64,000 nucleotides of DNA from Aquimarina algicola (GTDB lineage Bacteria > Bacteroidota > Bacteroidia > Flavobacteriales > Flavobacteriaceae): assembly GCF_006443095.1 (NCBI RefSeq), contig NZ_VFWZ01000002.1:806001-870000 (forward strand), read 5' to 3'. Shown piece by piece: positions 54,527 to 62,873 of the stretch. A program made the translations under genes and the position numbers. The notes under the pieces are model-generated. The model was not told the origin of the DNA. It saw only the letters and a list, made by a program, of their open reading frames with translations, and searched no databases. How positions within the stretch are numbered: the stretch's first letter is position 1; each line of letters begins with the position of its first letter.

Positions 54527-54570
54527 TAAAAGTCATAATGAATTACAAGATTTCATATGATATATATCAT
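54527..54570 (-). promoter_or_regulatory. Crp/Fnr-like box and weak promoter for the DUF2892 gene
   Basis: The perfect palindrome ATGATATATATCAT at 54557-54570 fits ATGAY-N4-RTCAT. The matching minus-strand -7 position (54527-54534) reads GACTTTTA, which differs from TAnnTTTR at one base. Spacing is 22 bp. Confidence 0.5.
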
Positions 54571-54600
54571 ATTTGATCAGCTTAGGATATAAATTCAATA

Positions 54601-54637
54601 TAAAAATTAAGGCCAAACTTTGTACAAAATTTGGCCT
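54601..54637 (-). terminator. Intrinsic terminator closing the micropeptide array
   Basis: AGGCCAAA (54610-54617) pairs perfectly with TTTGGCCT (54630-54637). Read on the minus strand, the hairpin is followed by TAATTTTTA. It lies 23 bp past the stop of the last micropeptide (54661) and so defines the end of a minus-strand transcript. Confidence 0.85.
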
Positions 54638-54660
54638 CTTAGGTTATTATTAAAATTGCT

Positions 54661-54795
54661 CTAATATGCGTAGCGTTTGATTCTTGCAAACAAAATATCT
54701 TCATAATTGTAAAGACTTGGTGCGCAATTCAAAAACATGTTTTGTTTTTGTGCCGCAGTTTTTAATCGTTTTCTTGTATTTCTTAGCGTTTTCAT
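54661..54795 (-). CDS. 44-residue micropeptide, divergent member of the array
   Basis: ATG at 54795 opens 44 codons ending in TAG. The peptide starts MKTLRNTRKRLKTAAQ and ends ILFARIKRYAY. The MxTLxN start and a basic KR-aromatic end echo the four 28-residue peptides that precede it on the same strand. The middle, with one Cys (FLNCAPSLYNYED), is unique. It lies 32 bp after the previous stop and just before the terminator. Net charge is strongly positive. No known family comes to mind. Confidence 0.5.
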   Translation of the reverse strand: MKTLRNTRKRLKTAAQKQNMFLNCAPSLYNYEDILFARIKRYAY

Positions 54796-54827
54796 GGTGA
54801 TTAGTATTTTTAGGTTATAAATTAAAG

Positions 54828-54914
54828 TTATCTAAAACGTCTTTTTCCGTTCCATATATGACTTTTGGTTCCTTGTGCTCTGTTTGTAATTTGATTGTTG
54901 TCTAATGTTCTCAT
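54828..54914 (-). CDS. 28-residue micropeptide A of a tandem family
   Basis: Fourth of four homologous 28-codon frames in transcription order. It begins MRTLDNNQIT and ends IWNGKRRFR. Positions shared by all four copies are T3, N7, Q8, I9, T16, K17, W21, N22, K24, R25, R26 and R28, with Tyr/Phe at 27. Compared with copy D it uses CGT for an AGA arginine and AAC for AAT, both synonymous, which supports translation. An A-rich leader precedes the ATG. No signal peptide or membrane segment is present. Function unknown. Confidence 0.6.
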   Translation of the reverse strand: MRTLDNNQITNRAQGTKSHIWNGKRRFR

Positions 54915-54965
54915 GATTTTTTGTTTTTTAAAATGAATGATATAATTTTAATACTTAATTTTTTA

Positions 54966-55052
54966 CTATCTGTAACGTCTTTTAGCGTTCCATGTATACC
55001 CTTTTGTTCCAGTTAATTTTTGAGTAATTTGATTGTTGTCTAACGTTCTCAT
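54966..55052 (-). CDS. 28-residue micropeptide B of a tandem family
   Basis: Third copy in transcription order. It begins MRTLDNNQIT, as in A, has GTKGY in the middle, and ends TWNAKRRYR. It differs from D by synonymous ACG/ACA, ATT/ATC, GGG/GGA and TAT/TAC changes as well as amino acid changes at variable positions. It stops with TAG, while the other three use TAA. The gap to copy A is 51 bp and to copy C 47 bp. Confidence 0.62.
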   Translation of the reverse strand: MRTLDNNQITQKLTGTKGYTWNAKRRYR

Positions 55053-55099
55053 ACTATTTGTTTTTTAATTGATAAATGATTATAATTTTTTTGTGATTC

Positions 55100-55186
55100 T
55101 TATCTATATCTTCTTTTAGAATTCCATAGATGTGTTTTGGTATTTGTTAATTTGTTCGCTATTTGATTGTGAATTGATGTGTTCAT
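55100..55186 (-). CDS. 28-residue micropeptide C of a tandem family
   Basis: Second copy, the most divergent of the four. It begins MNTSIHNQIA, keeps NKLTNTK, and ends LWNSKRRYR. Despite the changed N-terminus, all columns in the list given for A hold (T3, NQI, TK, WN, KRR-Y-R), which argues for selection on the peptide. It uses ACC/ACA and TAT/TAC synonymous variants. Confidence 0.6.
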   Translation of the reverse strand: MNTSIHNQIANKLTNTKTHLWNSKRRYR

Positions 55187-55228
55187 GATTGTTACTTTTT
55201 GATTAATGAATATTTGATTATTGAATTG

Positions 55229-55315
55229 TTATCTGTATCTTCTTTTAGAATTCCAAACGTATCCTTTTGTAGCTTCTAATTTGTTTGTGATTTGATTGCT
55301 GTCTAATGTTCTCAT
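55229..55315 (-). CDS. 28-residue micropeptide D, first of the tandem family
   Basis: First in transcription order. It begins MRTLDSNQIT, then NKLEATKGY, and ends VWNSKRRYR. Net charge is about +5. A possible promoter lies upstream on the minus strand, with TTG at 55361-55363, a 19-bp spacer and TATAAATC at 55334-55341. That -7 is a poor match to TAnnTTTG. The start-to-start distances D-C-B-A are 129, 134 and 138 bp. Confidence 0.62.
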   Translation of the reverse strand: MRTLDSNQITNKLEATKGYVWNSKRRYR

Positions 55316-55493
55316 AATACTTATTTTTAATTTGATTTATACCTACTAGACATCAGAAATCAAATTTTGTTACAGTACTATGCATAAAAAGGTACTACTT
55401 TAACATTTAATTCACATTTTAAGCCCTAAAATGCTCTCAAAACAGTATTGTTTTAGAAATTACCCAACTATATCAGTAAAGAATCGACAAAAC

Positions 55494-55537
55494 ATGACAA
55501 AAGTCATTTTCTAAGATAACATTCACACATAATTTTG
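55494..55537 (+). promoter_or_regulatory. Crp/Fnr-like box and promoter for the cbb3 oxidase operon
   Basis: The perfect palindrome ATGACAAAAGTCAT at 55494-55507 is followed after 22 bp by the perfect -7 element TAATTTTG at 55530-55537. Transcription would start a few bases downstream, leaving a leader of under 25 nt before the ccoS ATG at 55559, with AAGGAAAG as a purine-rich ribosome site. Confidence 0.75.
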
Positions 55538-55558
55538 GGGCATAAACGTAAGGAAAGT

Positions 55559-55753
55559 ATGGGTGCTATCTATGTATTATTAACTATAAGCATTATTGTC
55601 GCTATTGTCTTTTTTGTGGCCTTTATTATTTCTGTCAAAAATGGTCAGTATGACGATGTGTACACTCCTTCTGTTCGAATGCTTTTTGATGATGAACTTA
55701 TAACAGAGAGCGAAGAACAATCACCATTATCAAATAAAACTAAAGAATCTTAA
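55559..55753 (+). CDS. ccoS: cbb3 oxidase maturation protein CcoS
   Basis: The 64-residue protein has one membrane segment ([20 protein letters not shown]) and a short acidic tail with [15 protein letters not shown]. This matches CcoS, which is needed for cofactor insertion into cbb3 oxidase. A frame extends upstream to 55535, but that would start inside the -7 element, so ATG 55559 is chosen. It is the first gene of the operon, 1 bp before ccoNO. Confidence 0.9.
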   Translation: MGAIYVLLTISIIVAIVFFVAFIISVKNGQYDDVYTPSVRMLFDDELITESEEQSPLSNKTKES

Positions 55754-55754
55754 T

Positions 55755-57962
55755 ATGGAAATGGAACAATTTTATTATGACAACAAAATTGTAAAAAAAT
55801 TCTTGTACGCTACTATATTTTGGGGCGTTATAGGGATGTCAGTAGGTTTGCTACTGGCATTTATGTTTTTGTTCCCTAATCTTACAGATGGTATCTCCTG
55901 GTTAAGTTTTGGTCGATTAAGACCATTGCATACCAATGCTGTTATTTTTGCCTTTGTGGGTAATGCCATTTTTGCAGGGGTTTACTATTCTACACAACGT
56001 CTGCTCAAAACCCGTATGTTTAGTGATGCGCTAAGTAACATCAACTTTTGGGGTTGGCAATTAATCATTTTGGGAGCAGCAATCACATTACCTTTAGGAT
56101 ATACAACATCAAAAGAATATGCAGAATTAGAATGGCCTATTGATATTGCAATTGCGGTAATCTGGGTAACTTTTGGGTGGAACTTAATAGGTACTATGCT
56201 TAGAAGAAGGCAACGTCACCTATATGTTGCCATTTGGTTCTACATTGCCACAGTAGTTACAGTAGCTGTTTTACATATTTTTAATAGTTTAGAATTACCT
56301 GTTAGTGCTTTAAAAAGTTATTCTGTATATGCAGGAGTTCAAGATGCACTAGTACAATGGTGGTATGGTCATAATGCCGTTGCATTCTTTTTGACAACTC
56401 CGTTTCTAGGATTAATGTATTATTTTATTCCGAAAGCAGCAAATAGGCCTGTGTACTCATATAGATTGTCTATTGTGCATTTCTGGTCTTTGATATTTAT
56501 ATATATATGGGCAGGACCTCACCATTTATTATATTCAGCTTTACCAGACTGGGCACAGAATCTTGGTGTAGCTTTTTCTGTAATGCTAATTGCTCCATCA
56601 TGGGGTGGTATGATCAACGGTTTGTTAACATTGCGAGGGGCTTGGGATAAAGTACGTACTGACCCTGTATTAAAATTCATGGTAGTAGCCATTACAGGAT
56701 ATGGTATGGCAACTTTTGAAGGCCCTATGTTATCTCTTAAAAATGTAAATGCAATTGCACACTTTAGTGATTGGGTTATTGCCCATGTTCATGTAGGAGC
56801 ATTAGCATGGAATGGATTCTTGACCTTTGGGATGGCATACTGGTTAATTCCTAAACTCGCCAAAACAAAATTATGGTCTACAGCATTGGCAAATGTTCAC
56901 TTTTGGGTAGGTACACTGGGTATCGTTATGTATGCATTACCAATGTATGTTGCCGGTTTTGTACAAGCTTCTATGTGGAAGCAATTTAATCCTGATGGAA
57001 GCCTGGTTTATGGTAACTTCTTAGAAACCGTAAACGAGATCATACCCATGTATTGGATGAGAGCTATTGGAGGAAGTTTATATATCCTCGGTATTTTTAT
57101 TATGGTTTACAATGTCGTAAAAACTGTAAGACAAGGAAGTACAATTACAGACGAATTAGCAGAAGCGGCTCCATTGACAAAGGTAACCAGATTCAGAACT
57201 GCAAAAGAGACTTATCATACTTGGTTAGAAAGAAGACCTGTTAGATTAACCATATTTTCTACCATTGCAATTCTCATTGGAGGAGCGGTACAAATTATAC
57301 CTACTATAATGGTAGAATCAAATATCCCTACCATCTCTAGTGTAAAACCTTATACTCCCCTAGAGCTTGAAGGTAGAGACATCTATATCCGAGAAAGCTG
57401 TGTATCATGTCACTCACAGATGATTCGACCATTTAGAAGTGAGGTAGAACGTTATGGCGAGTATTCTAAAGCAGGAGAATATGTTTATGACCATCCATTC
57501 TTATGGGGTAGTAAACGTACTGGACCTGATCTGTTTCGTGTTGGTGGTAAATACTCTGACAACTGGCACTTAAACCATTTCTATGATCCACAAACCACAT
57601 CTTCGGGCTCTATAATGCCAAGTTATAAATGGCTAATTAAAAATGAGCTTGACAGATCAGATACTGAAAAGAAAATGGAAGCGATGGTATCTCTAGGAGT
57701 ACCCTATACAACAGAAGAAATCGCAAAAGCCCAGCAGTGGATGGATGAACAAGCAACACAAATAGAAAAAAACTTGTATAGCGATCCTGATTTTGCAAAA
57801 ACCTATGAAGCTGACAAAAAATATGCAAAAGAAAATGGGTTGGAGTTTGTAGAAATGAGAAATCGAGAAGTTGTAGCACTCATCGCGTACATACAACGAT
57901 TAGGAACCGACATAAAAGTGACTAATAAAGATGGTGAAGTTGTTCAAACCGAAAGCAAATAA
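55755..57962 (+). CDS. ccoNO: cbb3-type cytochrome c oxidase, fused subunits CcoN-CcoO
   Basis: The 735-residue fusion holds the catalytic subunit and the monohaem cytochrome c subunit. The CcoN part (about 1-470) has some twelve membrane helices and haem/copper ligands in [30 protein letters not shown] and [11 protein letters not shown]. After a linker and one further helix (about 495-515), the CcoO part carries the haem c site [12 protein letters not shown] and a Met-containing [10 protein letters not shown] ligand region. The enzyme reduces oxygen with high affinity and pumps protons. The N-O fusion is usual in Bacteroidota. Confidence 0.96.
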   Translation: MEMEQFYYDNKIVKKFLYATIFWGVIGMSVGLLLAFMFLFPNLTDGISWLSFGRLRPLHTNAVIFAFVGNAIFAGVYYSTQRLLKTRMFSDALSNINFWGWQLIILGAAITLPLGYTTSKEYAELEWPIDIAIAVIWVTFGWNLIGTMLRRRQRHLYVAIWFYIATVVTVAVLHIFNSLELPVSALKSYSVYAGVQDALVQWWYGHNAVAFFLTTPFLGLMYYFIPKAANRPVYSYRLSIVHFWSLIFIYIWAGPHHLLYSALPDWAQNLGVAFSVMLIAPSWGGMINGLLTLRGAWDKVRTDPVLKFMVVAITGYGMATFEGPMLSLKNVNAIAHFSDWVIAHVHVGALAWNGFLTFGMAYWLIPKLAKTKLWSTALANVHFWVGTLGIVMYALPMYVAGFVQASMWKQFNPDGSLVYGNFLETVNEIIPMYWMRAIGGSLYILGIFIMVYNVVKTVRQGSTITDELAEAAPLTKVTRFRTAKETYHTWLERRPVRLTIFSTIAILIGGAVQIIPTIMVESNIPTISSVKPYTPLELEGRDIYIRESCVSCHSQMIRPFRSEVERYGEYSKAGEYVYDHPFLWGSKRTGPDLFRVGGKYSDNWHLNHFYDPQTTSSGSIMPSYKWLIKNELDRSDTEKKMEAMVSLGVPYTTEEIAKAQQWMDEQATQIEKNLYSDPDFAKTYEADKKYAKENGLEFVEMRNREVVALIAYIQRLGTDIKVTNKDGEVVQTESK

Positions 57963-58049
57963 CATTTCATCAAACTAGTAAGAAATCATATTACATGATT
58001 TAAAAACATAATAAAAACAGTTTCACTAACTATATAAATAATTATCATC

Positions 58050-58241
58050 ATGCTAAAATTCATCAAAGGCCATATGGAAAGTATCGAAGGCATAGAAATT
58101 TATCCTATGATATCATTGCTCATATTTTTCGTCTTTTTTGCGCTATTATTTTGGTGGGTAATCACATCAAAAAAAGAGCATATACAAGAAGTTAGTCGAA
58201 TTCCATTAGAAACCGAAAACGAAAAAGAATATAACCTATGA
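58050..58241 (+). CDS. ccoQ: cbb3 oxidase small subunit CcoQ
   Basis: This 63-residue protein has one membrane segment (MISLLIFFVFFALLFWWVI) and a polar tail (SKKEHIQEVSRIPLE), the shape of CcoQ, which stabilises the oxidase. The short N-terminal FIKGHMESIEGIEIYP stretch is normal for the phylum. It lies between ccoNO and ccoP and overlaps ccoP by 4 bp (ATGA-type junction). Confidence 0.85.
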   Translation: MLKFIKGHMESIEGIEIYPMISLLIFFVFFALLFWWVITSKKEHIQEVSRIPLETENEKEYNL

Positions 58242-59203
58242 GAAGCATCGCATCCTACATAAGAATTATTGCCTTTTTAGCACTAGCTTATATTTTAATA
58301 GAAGTAACCGTAGAAACCGGTGACGAATCTGCCTTTATCGCTGAGCCACTATCATGGTTAGGTCTAGGAATTGTATTCTTATTTGCTGTTGCAATCGAAA
58401 TCAGTCTGGCAGCATTAAAAAATATTTTATTCCACTCTCTTAATGAAGAAGGGCAGGAACGTTTTCTTGTAGCAGAAAAGGCAAGAAAAGAAAAACAATT
58501 TAGATGGATCAAAACACTATATCTAAAACTACTTGATAGTAAGCCGGTAGAAGAAGAGCACGATATTATACTTGATCACAATTATGATGGTATCAAAGAG
58601 CTTGACAATAATCTTCCGCCTTGGTGGGTATATGGTTTTTATGTAACTATTATATTCGGTGTTGTATATCTTATCCGTTTTCATGTCTATAACGACTACA
58701 ATCAGATCGAAGAATATGAAACAGAAGTGGCAGAAGCTAGAATAGCTATAGAAGAATATAAGAAAAATGCCAAAGATCTTGTAGATGTTAATACCGTTAC
58801 ATTGCTTACTGATGCAGCCGACCTCAAAGCGGGTGAAGCTATATTTACAGCGAATTGTGTAGCTTGTCACAAAGCAGATGGAGGTGGCGGTATCGGACCA
58901 AACCTTACTGATAAATACTGGATTTTGGGAGGTGGTATCAAAAATGTTTTTAATACAATTTCTGAAGGTGGTCGAGATGGAAAAGGAATGGTCGCCTGGA
59001 AACAAACATTAAAGCCGGCAGAAATGGCTCAGGTAGCCAGTTATGTACTCTCATTCGAGGGTACTACCCCAGCAGATCCAAAAGAACCACAAGGTGATAT
59101 CTGGGTTGATCCTGATGCTCCAAAAGGAGAAGAAAAGACACAACCTGAAACAGAAACAAAAGAGACCGTATCAGACTCTACGTCTGTCGCTGTTAATGAA
59201 TAA
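58238..59203 (+). CDS. ccoP: cbb3 oxidase subunit CcoP with a single haem c site
   Basis: This 321-residue membrane cytochrome has two N-terminal membrane segments (about 8-22 and 38-62) and a third (VYGFYVTIIFGVVYLIRF, about 130-147) after the CcoP-type motif DNNLPPWWVY. One cytochrome c domain follows, with CVACHKADGGGGIGPNL and a Met ligand in GKGMVAWKQ. Only one CxxCH exists, whereas proteobacterial CcoP has two. The C-terminal 35 residues are Pro/Glu/Thr-rich. Electrons would pass from a soluble donor through this haem to CcoO. Confidence 0.92.
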   Translation: MRSIASYIRIIAFLALAYILIEVTVETGDESAFIAEPLSWLGLGIVFLFAVAIEISLAALKNILFHSLNEEGQERFLVAEKARKEKQFRWIKTLYLKLLDSKPVEEEHDIILDHNYDGIKELDNNLPPWWVYGFYVTIIFGVVYLIRFHVYNDYNQIEEYETEVAEARIAIEEYKKNAKDLVDVNTVTLLTDAADLKAGEAIFTANCVACHKADGGGGIGPNLTDKYWILGGGIKNVFNTISEGGRDGKGMVAWKQTLKPAEMAQVASYVLSFEGTTPADPKEPQGDIWVDPDAPKGEEKTQPETETKETVSDSTSVAVNE

Positions 59204-59243
59204 AAGTTAAATATGAAATTCCCCCTTTTTTAATGTCCCTAAT

Positions 59244-59288
59244 AGCATAGTCGAAACGTATCGCAATGGCAAGCGTTTCGACTATGCT
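59244..59288. repeat. 15-bp perfect inverted repeat between ccoP and ccoG
   Basis: AGCATAGTCGAAACG (59244-59258) pairs perfectly with CGTTTCGACTATGCT (59274-59288) across a 15-nt loop. No T-run follows on either strand, so it is not a classic terminator. It may set relative levels of the oxidase and the assembly genes by stabilising or blocking the mRNA. The arms share TCGAAA/TTTCGA with the REP-like GTCGAAGAC element. Confidence 0.65.
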
Positions 59289-59323
59289 TACATTGGCATT
59301 TTAACATCAAAAAACAAATCACA

Positions 59324-60745
59324 TTGGAAACACCAGCCGACGAAAAATTTAGAGATTCGATCAGTACGATAAATGAAGAAGGAAAACGCGCTTGGGTACA
59401 TCCAAAAAAACCAAGTGGTAAATTTTATAACTACCGTATCTGGGTTAGTTATGGATTATTACTATTCTTTTTTGCTGCTCCTTTTATAAAAATAAATGGC
59501 AACCAGTTCTTAATGTTTAATGTTCTGGAACGCCGCTTTAATATTTTTGGAGCGCCGTTTTGGCCACAAGACTTTCATCTATTCGTTATCTCGATGATCA
59601 TTGGGGTTATATTTGTTACATTATTTACAGTAGCTTTTGGTAGATTATTTTGTGGATGGGTTTGCCCGCAAACTATATTTATGGAAATGGTGTTTCGTAG
59701 AATTGAATATTGGATAGAAGGAGATCGAGGAAAACAAAAACGACTTGACAAACAACCCTGGAATAGTGAAAAAATAAGAAAACGAGGACTCAAATGGTCT
59801 ATCTTTTTTATCATCTCATTTTTGATCGCAAATACTTTTCTATCGTATCTTATAGGAAGCGATCAAGTAATACAATATGTTACCGATGGTCCTCTAAAAC
59901 ATTTTAGTGTTCTTATTCCACTATTAATATTTACTACTGTATTCTATTTTGTATTTGCATGGTTTAGAGAACAGGTTTGTATCATTGCTTGCCCTTATGG
60001 CAGACTACAAGGTGTATTATTAGATTCAAAATCTATTGTTGTTGCATACGATTATAAAAGAGGTGAAAGAGAATCCGGTAGATCAAAATTTAGAAAAAAT
60101 GAAGATCGTACTGCATTGGGCAAAGGAGATTGTATAGATTGTTTTCAATGCGTACATGTATGCCCAACGGGAATCGATATTCGTAATGGTACGCAGCTTG
60201 AATGTGTAAATTGTACTGCTTGTATTGATGAGTGTGATAAAATCATGGAAAGTATTAATCTACCAAAAGGATTAATTCGCTACGCAAGTGAGGATAATAT
60301 TGCAAAAAAAGCAAAATTTAAATTCACTCCAAGACTTATAGGATATAGTGCTGTTTTATTTATTCTTATGAGTGTTTTCATGGGGATGGCTTTATTAAGA
60401 AACGATATAGAAGCCAATGTATTGAGGCTTCCCGGGCAGCTTTATGAACGTAAAGAAAATAATATGATTAGCAATGTATATACCTATAAACTGGTCAATA
60501 AAACATCTGATCCTATAGAAGATATACATTTTGAACTATTATCTCACAAAGGTAAAATAGAGGTAGTCACACATAAAAACTTTACTGTTCCCAGACAGGG
60601 ACTTGCAGAAGGAACTTTATTTATAGAAATCAACGCTTCTGCCTTAAGTGGCGATAAGGATAAAGTAAAAATAGGGGTTTTTAGTAATGACAAATTAATA
60701 GAAACAACCAAAGCTGCCTTTTTAGGCCCTAGAAGTTATAAATAA
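59324..60745 (+). CDS. ccoG: cbb3 oxidase assembly ferredoxin-like protein CcoG
   Basis: The 473-residue membrane protein of the CcoG/FixG type helps copper delivery to the oxidase by Cu(II) reduction. It shows FRDSISTINEEGKRAWVHPKK near the N-terminus (over residues 8-28), five membrane segments, CGWVCPQTIFMEMVFRRIEYW, and IIACPYGRLQGVL. The two [4Fe-4S] motifs are CIDCFQCVHVCP and CVNCTACIDECD, and a C-terminal Ig-like domain is present. The start appears to be TTG (59324), since no ATG lies near the conserved N-terminus. It follows ccoP by 120 bp with a hairpin between. Confidence 0.95.
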   Translation: METPADEKFRDSISTINEEGKRAWVHPKKPSGKFYNYRIWVSYGLLLFFFAAPFIKINGNQFLMFNVLERRFNIFGAPFWPQDFHLFVISMIIGVIFVTLFTVAFGRLFCGWVCPQTIFMEMVFRRIEYWIEGDRGKQKRLDKQPWNSEKIRKRGLKWSIFFIISFLIANTFLSYLIGSDQVIQYVTDGPLKHFSVLIPLLIFTTVFYFVFAWFREQVCIIACPYGRLQGVLLDSKSIVVAYDYKRGERESGRSKFRKNEDRTALGKGDCIDCFQCVHVCPTGIDIRNGTQLECVNCTACIDECDKIMESINLPKGLIRYASEDNIAKKAKFKFTPRLIGYSAVLFILMSVFMGMALLRNDIEANVLRLPGQLYERKENNMISNVYTYKLVNKTSDPIEDIHFELLSHKGKIEVVTHKNFTVPRQGLAEGTLFIEINASALSGDKDKVKIGVFSNDKLIETTKAAFLGPRSYK

Positions 60746-60811
60746 ATTAGTGTTGAATCTGATGAGCAAATGACAACTGTTTACCGCTTATCTCCATTAA
60801 AAAGTAAAAAG

Positions 60812-61264
60812 ATGAAAATTAAAATAAATTGGGGCGCAGCAATTGTATTAGCTTTTATTGGTTTTATATCCTTTATATTATTTTTTGTGATTAAAATGAA
60901 TACTAACAAAAAATATAAACACGATCTTGTTACAGAAGAATATTATAAACAAGAACTTCATTTTCAAAAAGAGATCGATGCCGAAAAGAATGCCATAGCC
61001 TTAACAAAAAATATAACTATACAAAAAACAGACTCAGGATTATTACTTTCTTTTCCACAAGATAAAAACTACAATGATATTTCTGGAACAGTTTCTTTAT
61101 ATAGGCCATCAAATAAAAACCTGGATTTCGAAATCCCGATAGCATTATCTAATCCTGAACTTTTAATCAATGATGAAAATATGATAGAAGGAAGGTGGAA
61201 TATTAAAGTGAACTGGAAATATGATAATAAAGACTATTTATTTAAAACCTCTTTGGTATATTAA
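60812..61264 (+). CDS. ccoH: FixH/CcoH family protein
   Basis: The 150-residue product has an N-terminal membrane segment (WGAAIVLAFIGFISFILFFVI) and KHDLVTEEYYKQELHFQKEI, then a beta-rich extracytoplasmic domain ending WNIKVNWKYDNKDY. This matches FixH, required for cbb3 assembly alongside CcoG. An upstream ATG at 60770 would add 14 polar residues, but ATG 60812 (MKIKINWG) gives the usual FixH start. It lies between ccoG and the SafE-type gene. Confidence 0.88.
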   Translation: MKIKINWGAAIVLAFIGFISFILFFVIKMNTNKKYKHDLVTEEYYKQELHFQKEIDAEKNAIALTKNITIQKTDSGLLLSFPQDKNYNDISGTVSLYRPSNKNLDFEIPIALSNPELLINDENMIEGRWNIKVNWKYDNKDYLFKTSLVY

Positions 61265-61276
61265 ATCAATATACAC

Positions 61277-61978
61277 ATGCTTATCTCTGCATTCATACTT
61301 GGTATTTTAGGTAGTTTCCACTGTGTAGGCATGTGTGGACCTATTGCTTTTATGCTTCCGGTAAGCAGAACTCATAATGTTTCAAAATTCTTTCAGATAG
61401 GGTTGTATCATATCGGTAGATTGTTGACGTATGCCATCATAGGAATACTCTTTGGTATTATTGGCAAAAGCCTTAATCTTTTTGGGTTTCAGCAAAAATT
61501 ATCAATCTTCATAGGGTTAGCTATGATCCTTGTCATTCTATTACCTCATCGTATTTTTGCCAAATACAATTTTTCTAAACCTGTTTATAAGGTTATTTCT
61601 AAAGTAAAAAATGCACTTGGCAAAGAATTAAAAAAGAAAACACCTGATACTTTTTTAACTATTGGTTTTTTAAATGGTTTTTTACCTTGCGGACTGGTAT
61701 ATATTGCCGTTTTTGGCGCTATTGCATCTGGTAATATATTAGAAGGAGGCCTATATATGATCTTTTTTGGATTAGGAACCATCCCTTTAATGACAGCGGT
61801 CGTTTATACTGGTAGTTTTTTGTCTGTTAATATTAGAAACCGTATTCAGAAAGCAATCCCTGTATTTGTGGTGATTATTGGTCTGATTTTTATTATTCGT
61901 GGACTTGGACTTGGTATTCCTTATCTTTCTCCAAAACCTGCTACCGAAATGGTATCTTCTGGTTTTGAATGTCATTAA
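61277..61978 (+). CDS. Sulfite exporter TauE/SafE family-like membrane protein
   Basis: This 233-residue protein has about six membrane segments and the N-terminal motif GILGSFHCVGMCGPIAFMLP, with a CxxxC pair, typical of the urease-accessory/DsbD-like TauE/SafE branch encoded at the end of cco operons. A second half-repeat holds GFLNGFLPCGLVYIAVFGA. It is thought to handle metal or thiol transport for oxidase assembly; the substrate is not settled. It starts 12 bp after ccoH and ends the operon. Confidence 0.88.
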   Translation: MLISAFILGILGSFHCVGMCGPIAFMLPVSRTHNVSKFFQIGLYHIGRLLTYAIIGILFGIIGKSLNLFGFQQKLSIFIGLAMILVILLPHRIFAKYNFSKPVYKVISKVKNALGKELKKKTPDTFLTIGFLNGFLPCGLVYIAVFGAIASGNILEGGLYMIFFGLGTIPLMTAVVYTGSFLSVNIRNRIQKAIPVFVVIIGLIFIIRGLGLGIPYLSPKPATEMVSSGFECH

Positions 61979-62105
61979 GCAGCTCTAAAATATTCCTTTT
62001 CTCAAAAAAAGATTTAATTCTTCATAAAAACCCCTGAAAAAAGGGATTATATCGACCACAATAAAAACTAATTTTACAGCAAGCTAATCTATAAATTACA
62101 TTACA

Positions 62106-62873
62106 ATGAAAAATTGCATCGTATTAGTATTAATGATCATCAGTTTTACAACCCAAGCACAATTTGGGAAACTCCTAAATAAAAAAAACATTGGTGCCGG
62201 AGAGAAACTGCTTAAGGCAGCTACTTTATCAAACGAACAGATGAAAACGTTATCATTACAATCTGTACAATGGATGGATGAAAATAATCCGGTAGCAGAA
62301 CAAGGAGATCCTTATGCTGATAGATTGGCAAAACTAGTATCCGGTCTTGAGAGTGAAGATGGTTTGGATTTAAATTTTAAAGTTTACAAGGTTGTAGATA
62401 TCAATGCTTTTGCTACTCCGGATGGTAGTGTTCGTGTAATGGCAGGATTAATGGATCTTATGACTGATGATGAGCTTTTGAGTGTTATTGGTCATGAGAT
62501 AGGGCATGTAAAGCTAGGACACTCAAAAAAAAGATATAAATCTGCCTATGCTGTTTCTGCTGCAAAAGACCTTGCTGTAAACAATACAGGAGCCGGTCAA
62601 ATCCTTGCAGATCAAGAAATTGGTGGTTTTGTTGAAAATGTTTTGAACGCACAATTTTCTCAATCTAATGAATCTGCTTCTGATGAATATGGATTTAAAT
62701 TTCTGGTAAAACATAATCATAATTATCACGCTATGTCATCAGCTTTTCAAAAATTAGCAGATCTAAGTGGAGATGGAGGTAAGGGTTCATTAACCTCATC
62801 CCATCCCGGAGCACAAAAACGTGCAAAAAAAGCTAAAGAAAGAGCCAAAAAACAAGATACTAAGAAGAAATAA
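62106..62873 (+). CDS. Secreted M48-family metallopeptidase
   Basis: The 255-residue protein has a signal peptide (VLVLMIISFTTQAQF). A peptidase domain has zinc motif HEIGHVKLGH at about residues 129-138 and a downstream NESASDEYGFKFLVKH Glu ligand at about 193. VMAGLMDLMTDDELLSVI precedes the site as in other M48 proteins. The C-terminus is Lys-rich. It lacks the membrane segments of HtpX, so it is closer to the BepA/LoiP type that acts on envelope proteins in the periplasm. It is monocistronic, with two hairpin terminators after it. Confidence 0.9.
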   Translation: MKNCIVLVLMIISFTTQAQFGKLLNKKNIGAGEKLLKAATLSNEQMKTLSLQSVQWMDENNPVAEQGDPYADRLAKLVSGLESEDGLDLNFKVYKVVDINAFATPDGSVRVMAGLMDLMTDDELLSVIGHEIGHVKLGHSKKRYKSAYAVSAAKDLAVNNTGAGQILADQEIGGFVENVLNAQFSQSNESASDEYGFKFLVKHNHNYHAMSSAFQKLADLSGDGGKGSLTSSHPGAQKRAKKAKERAKKQDTKKK

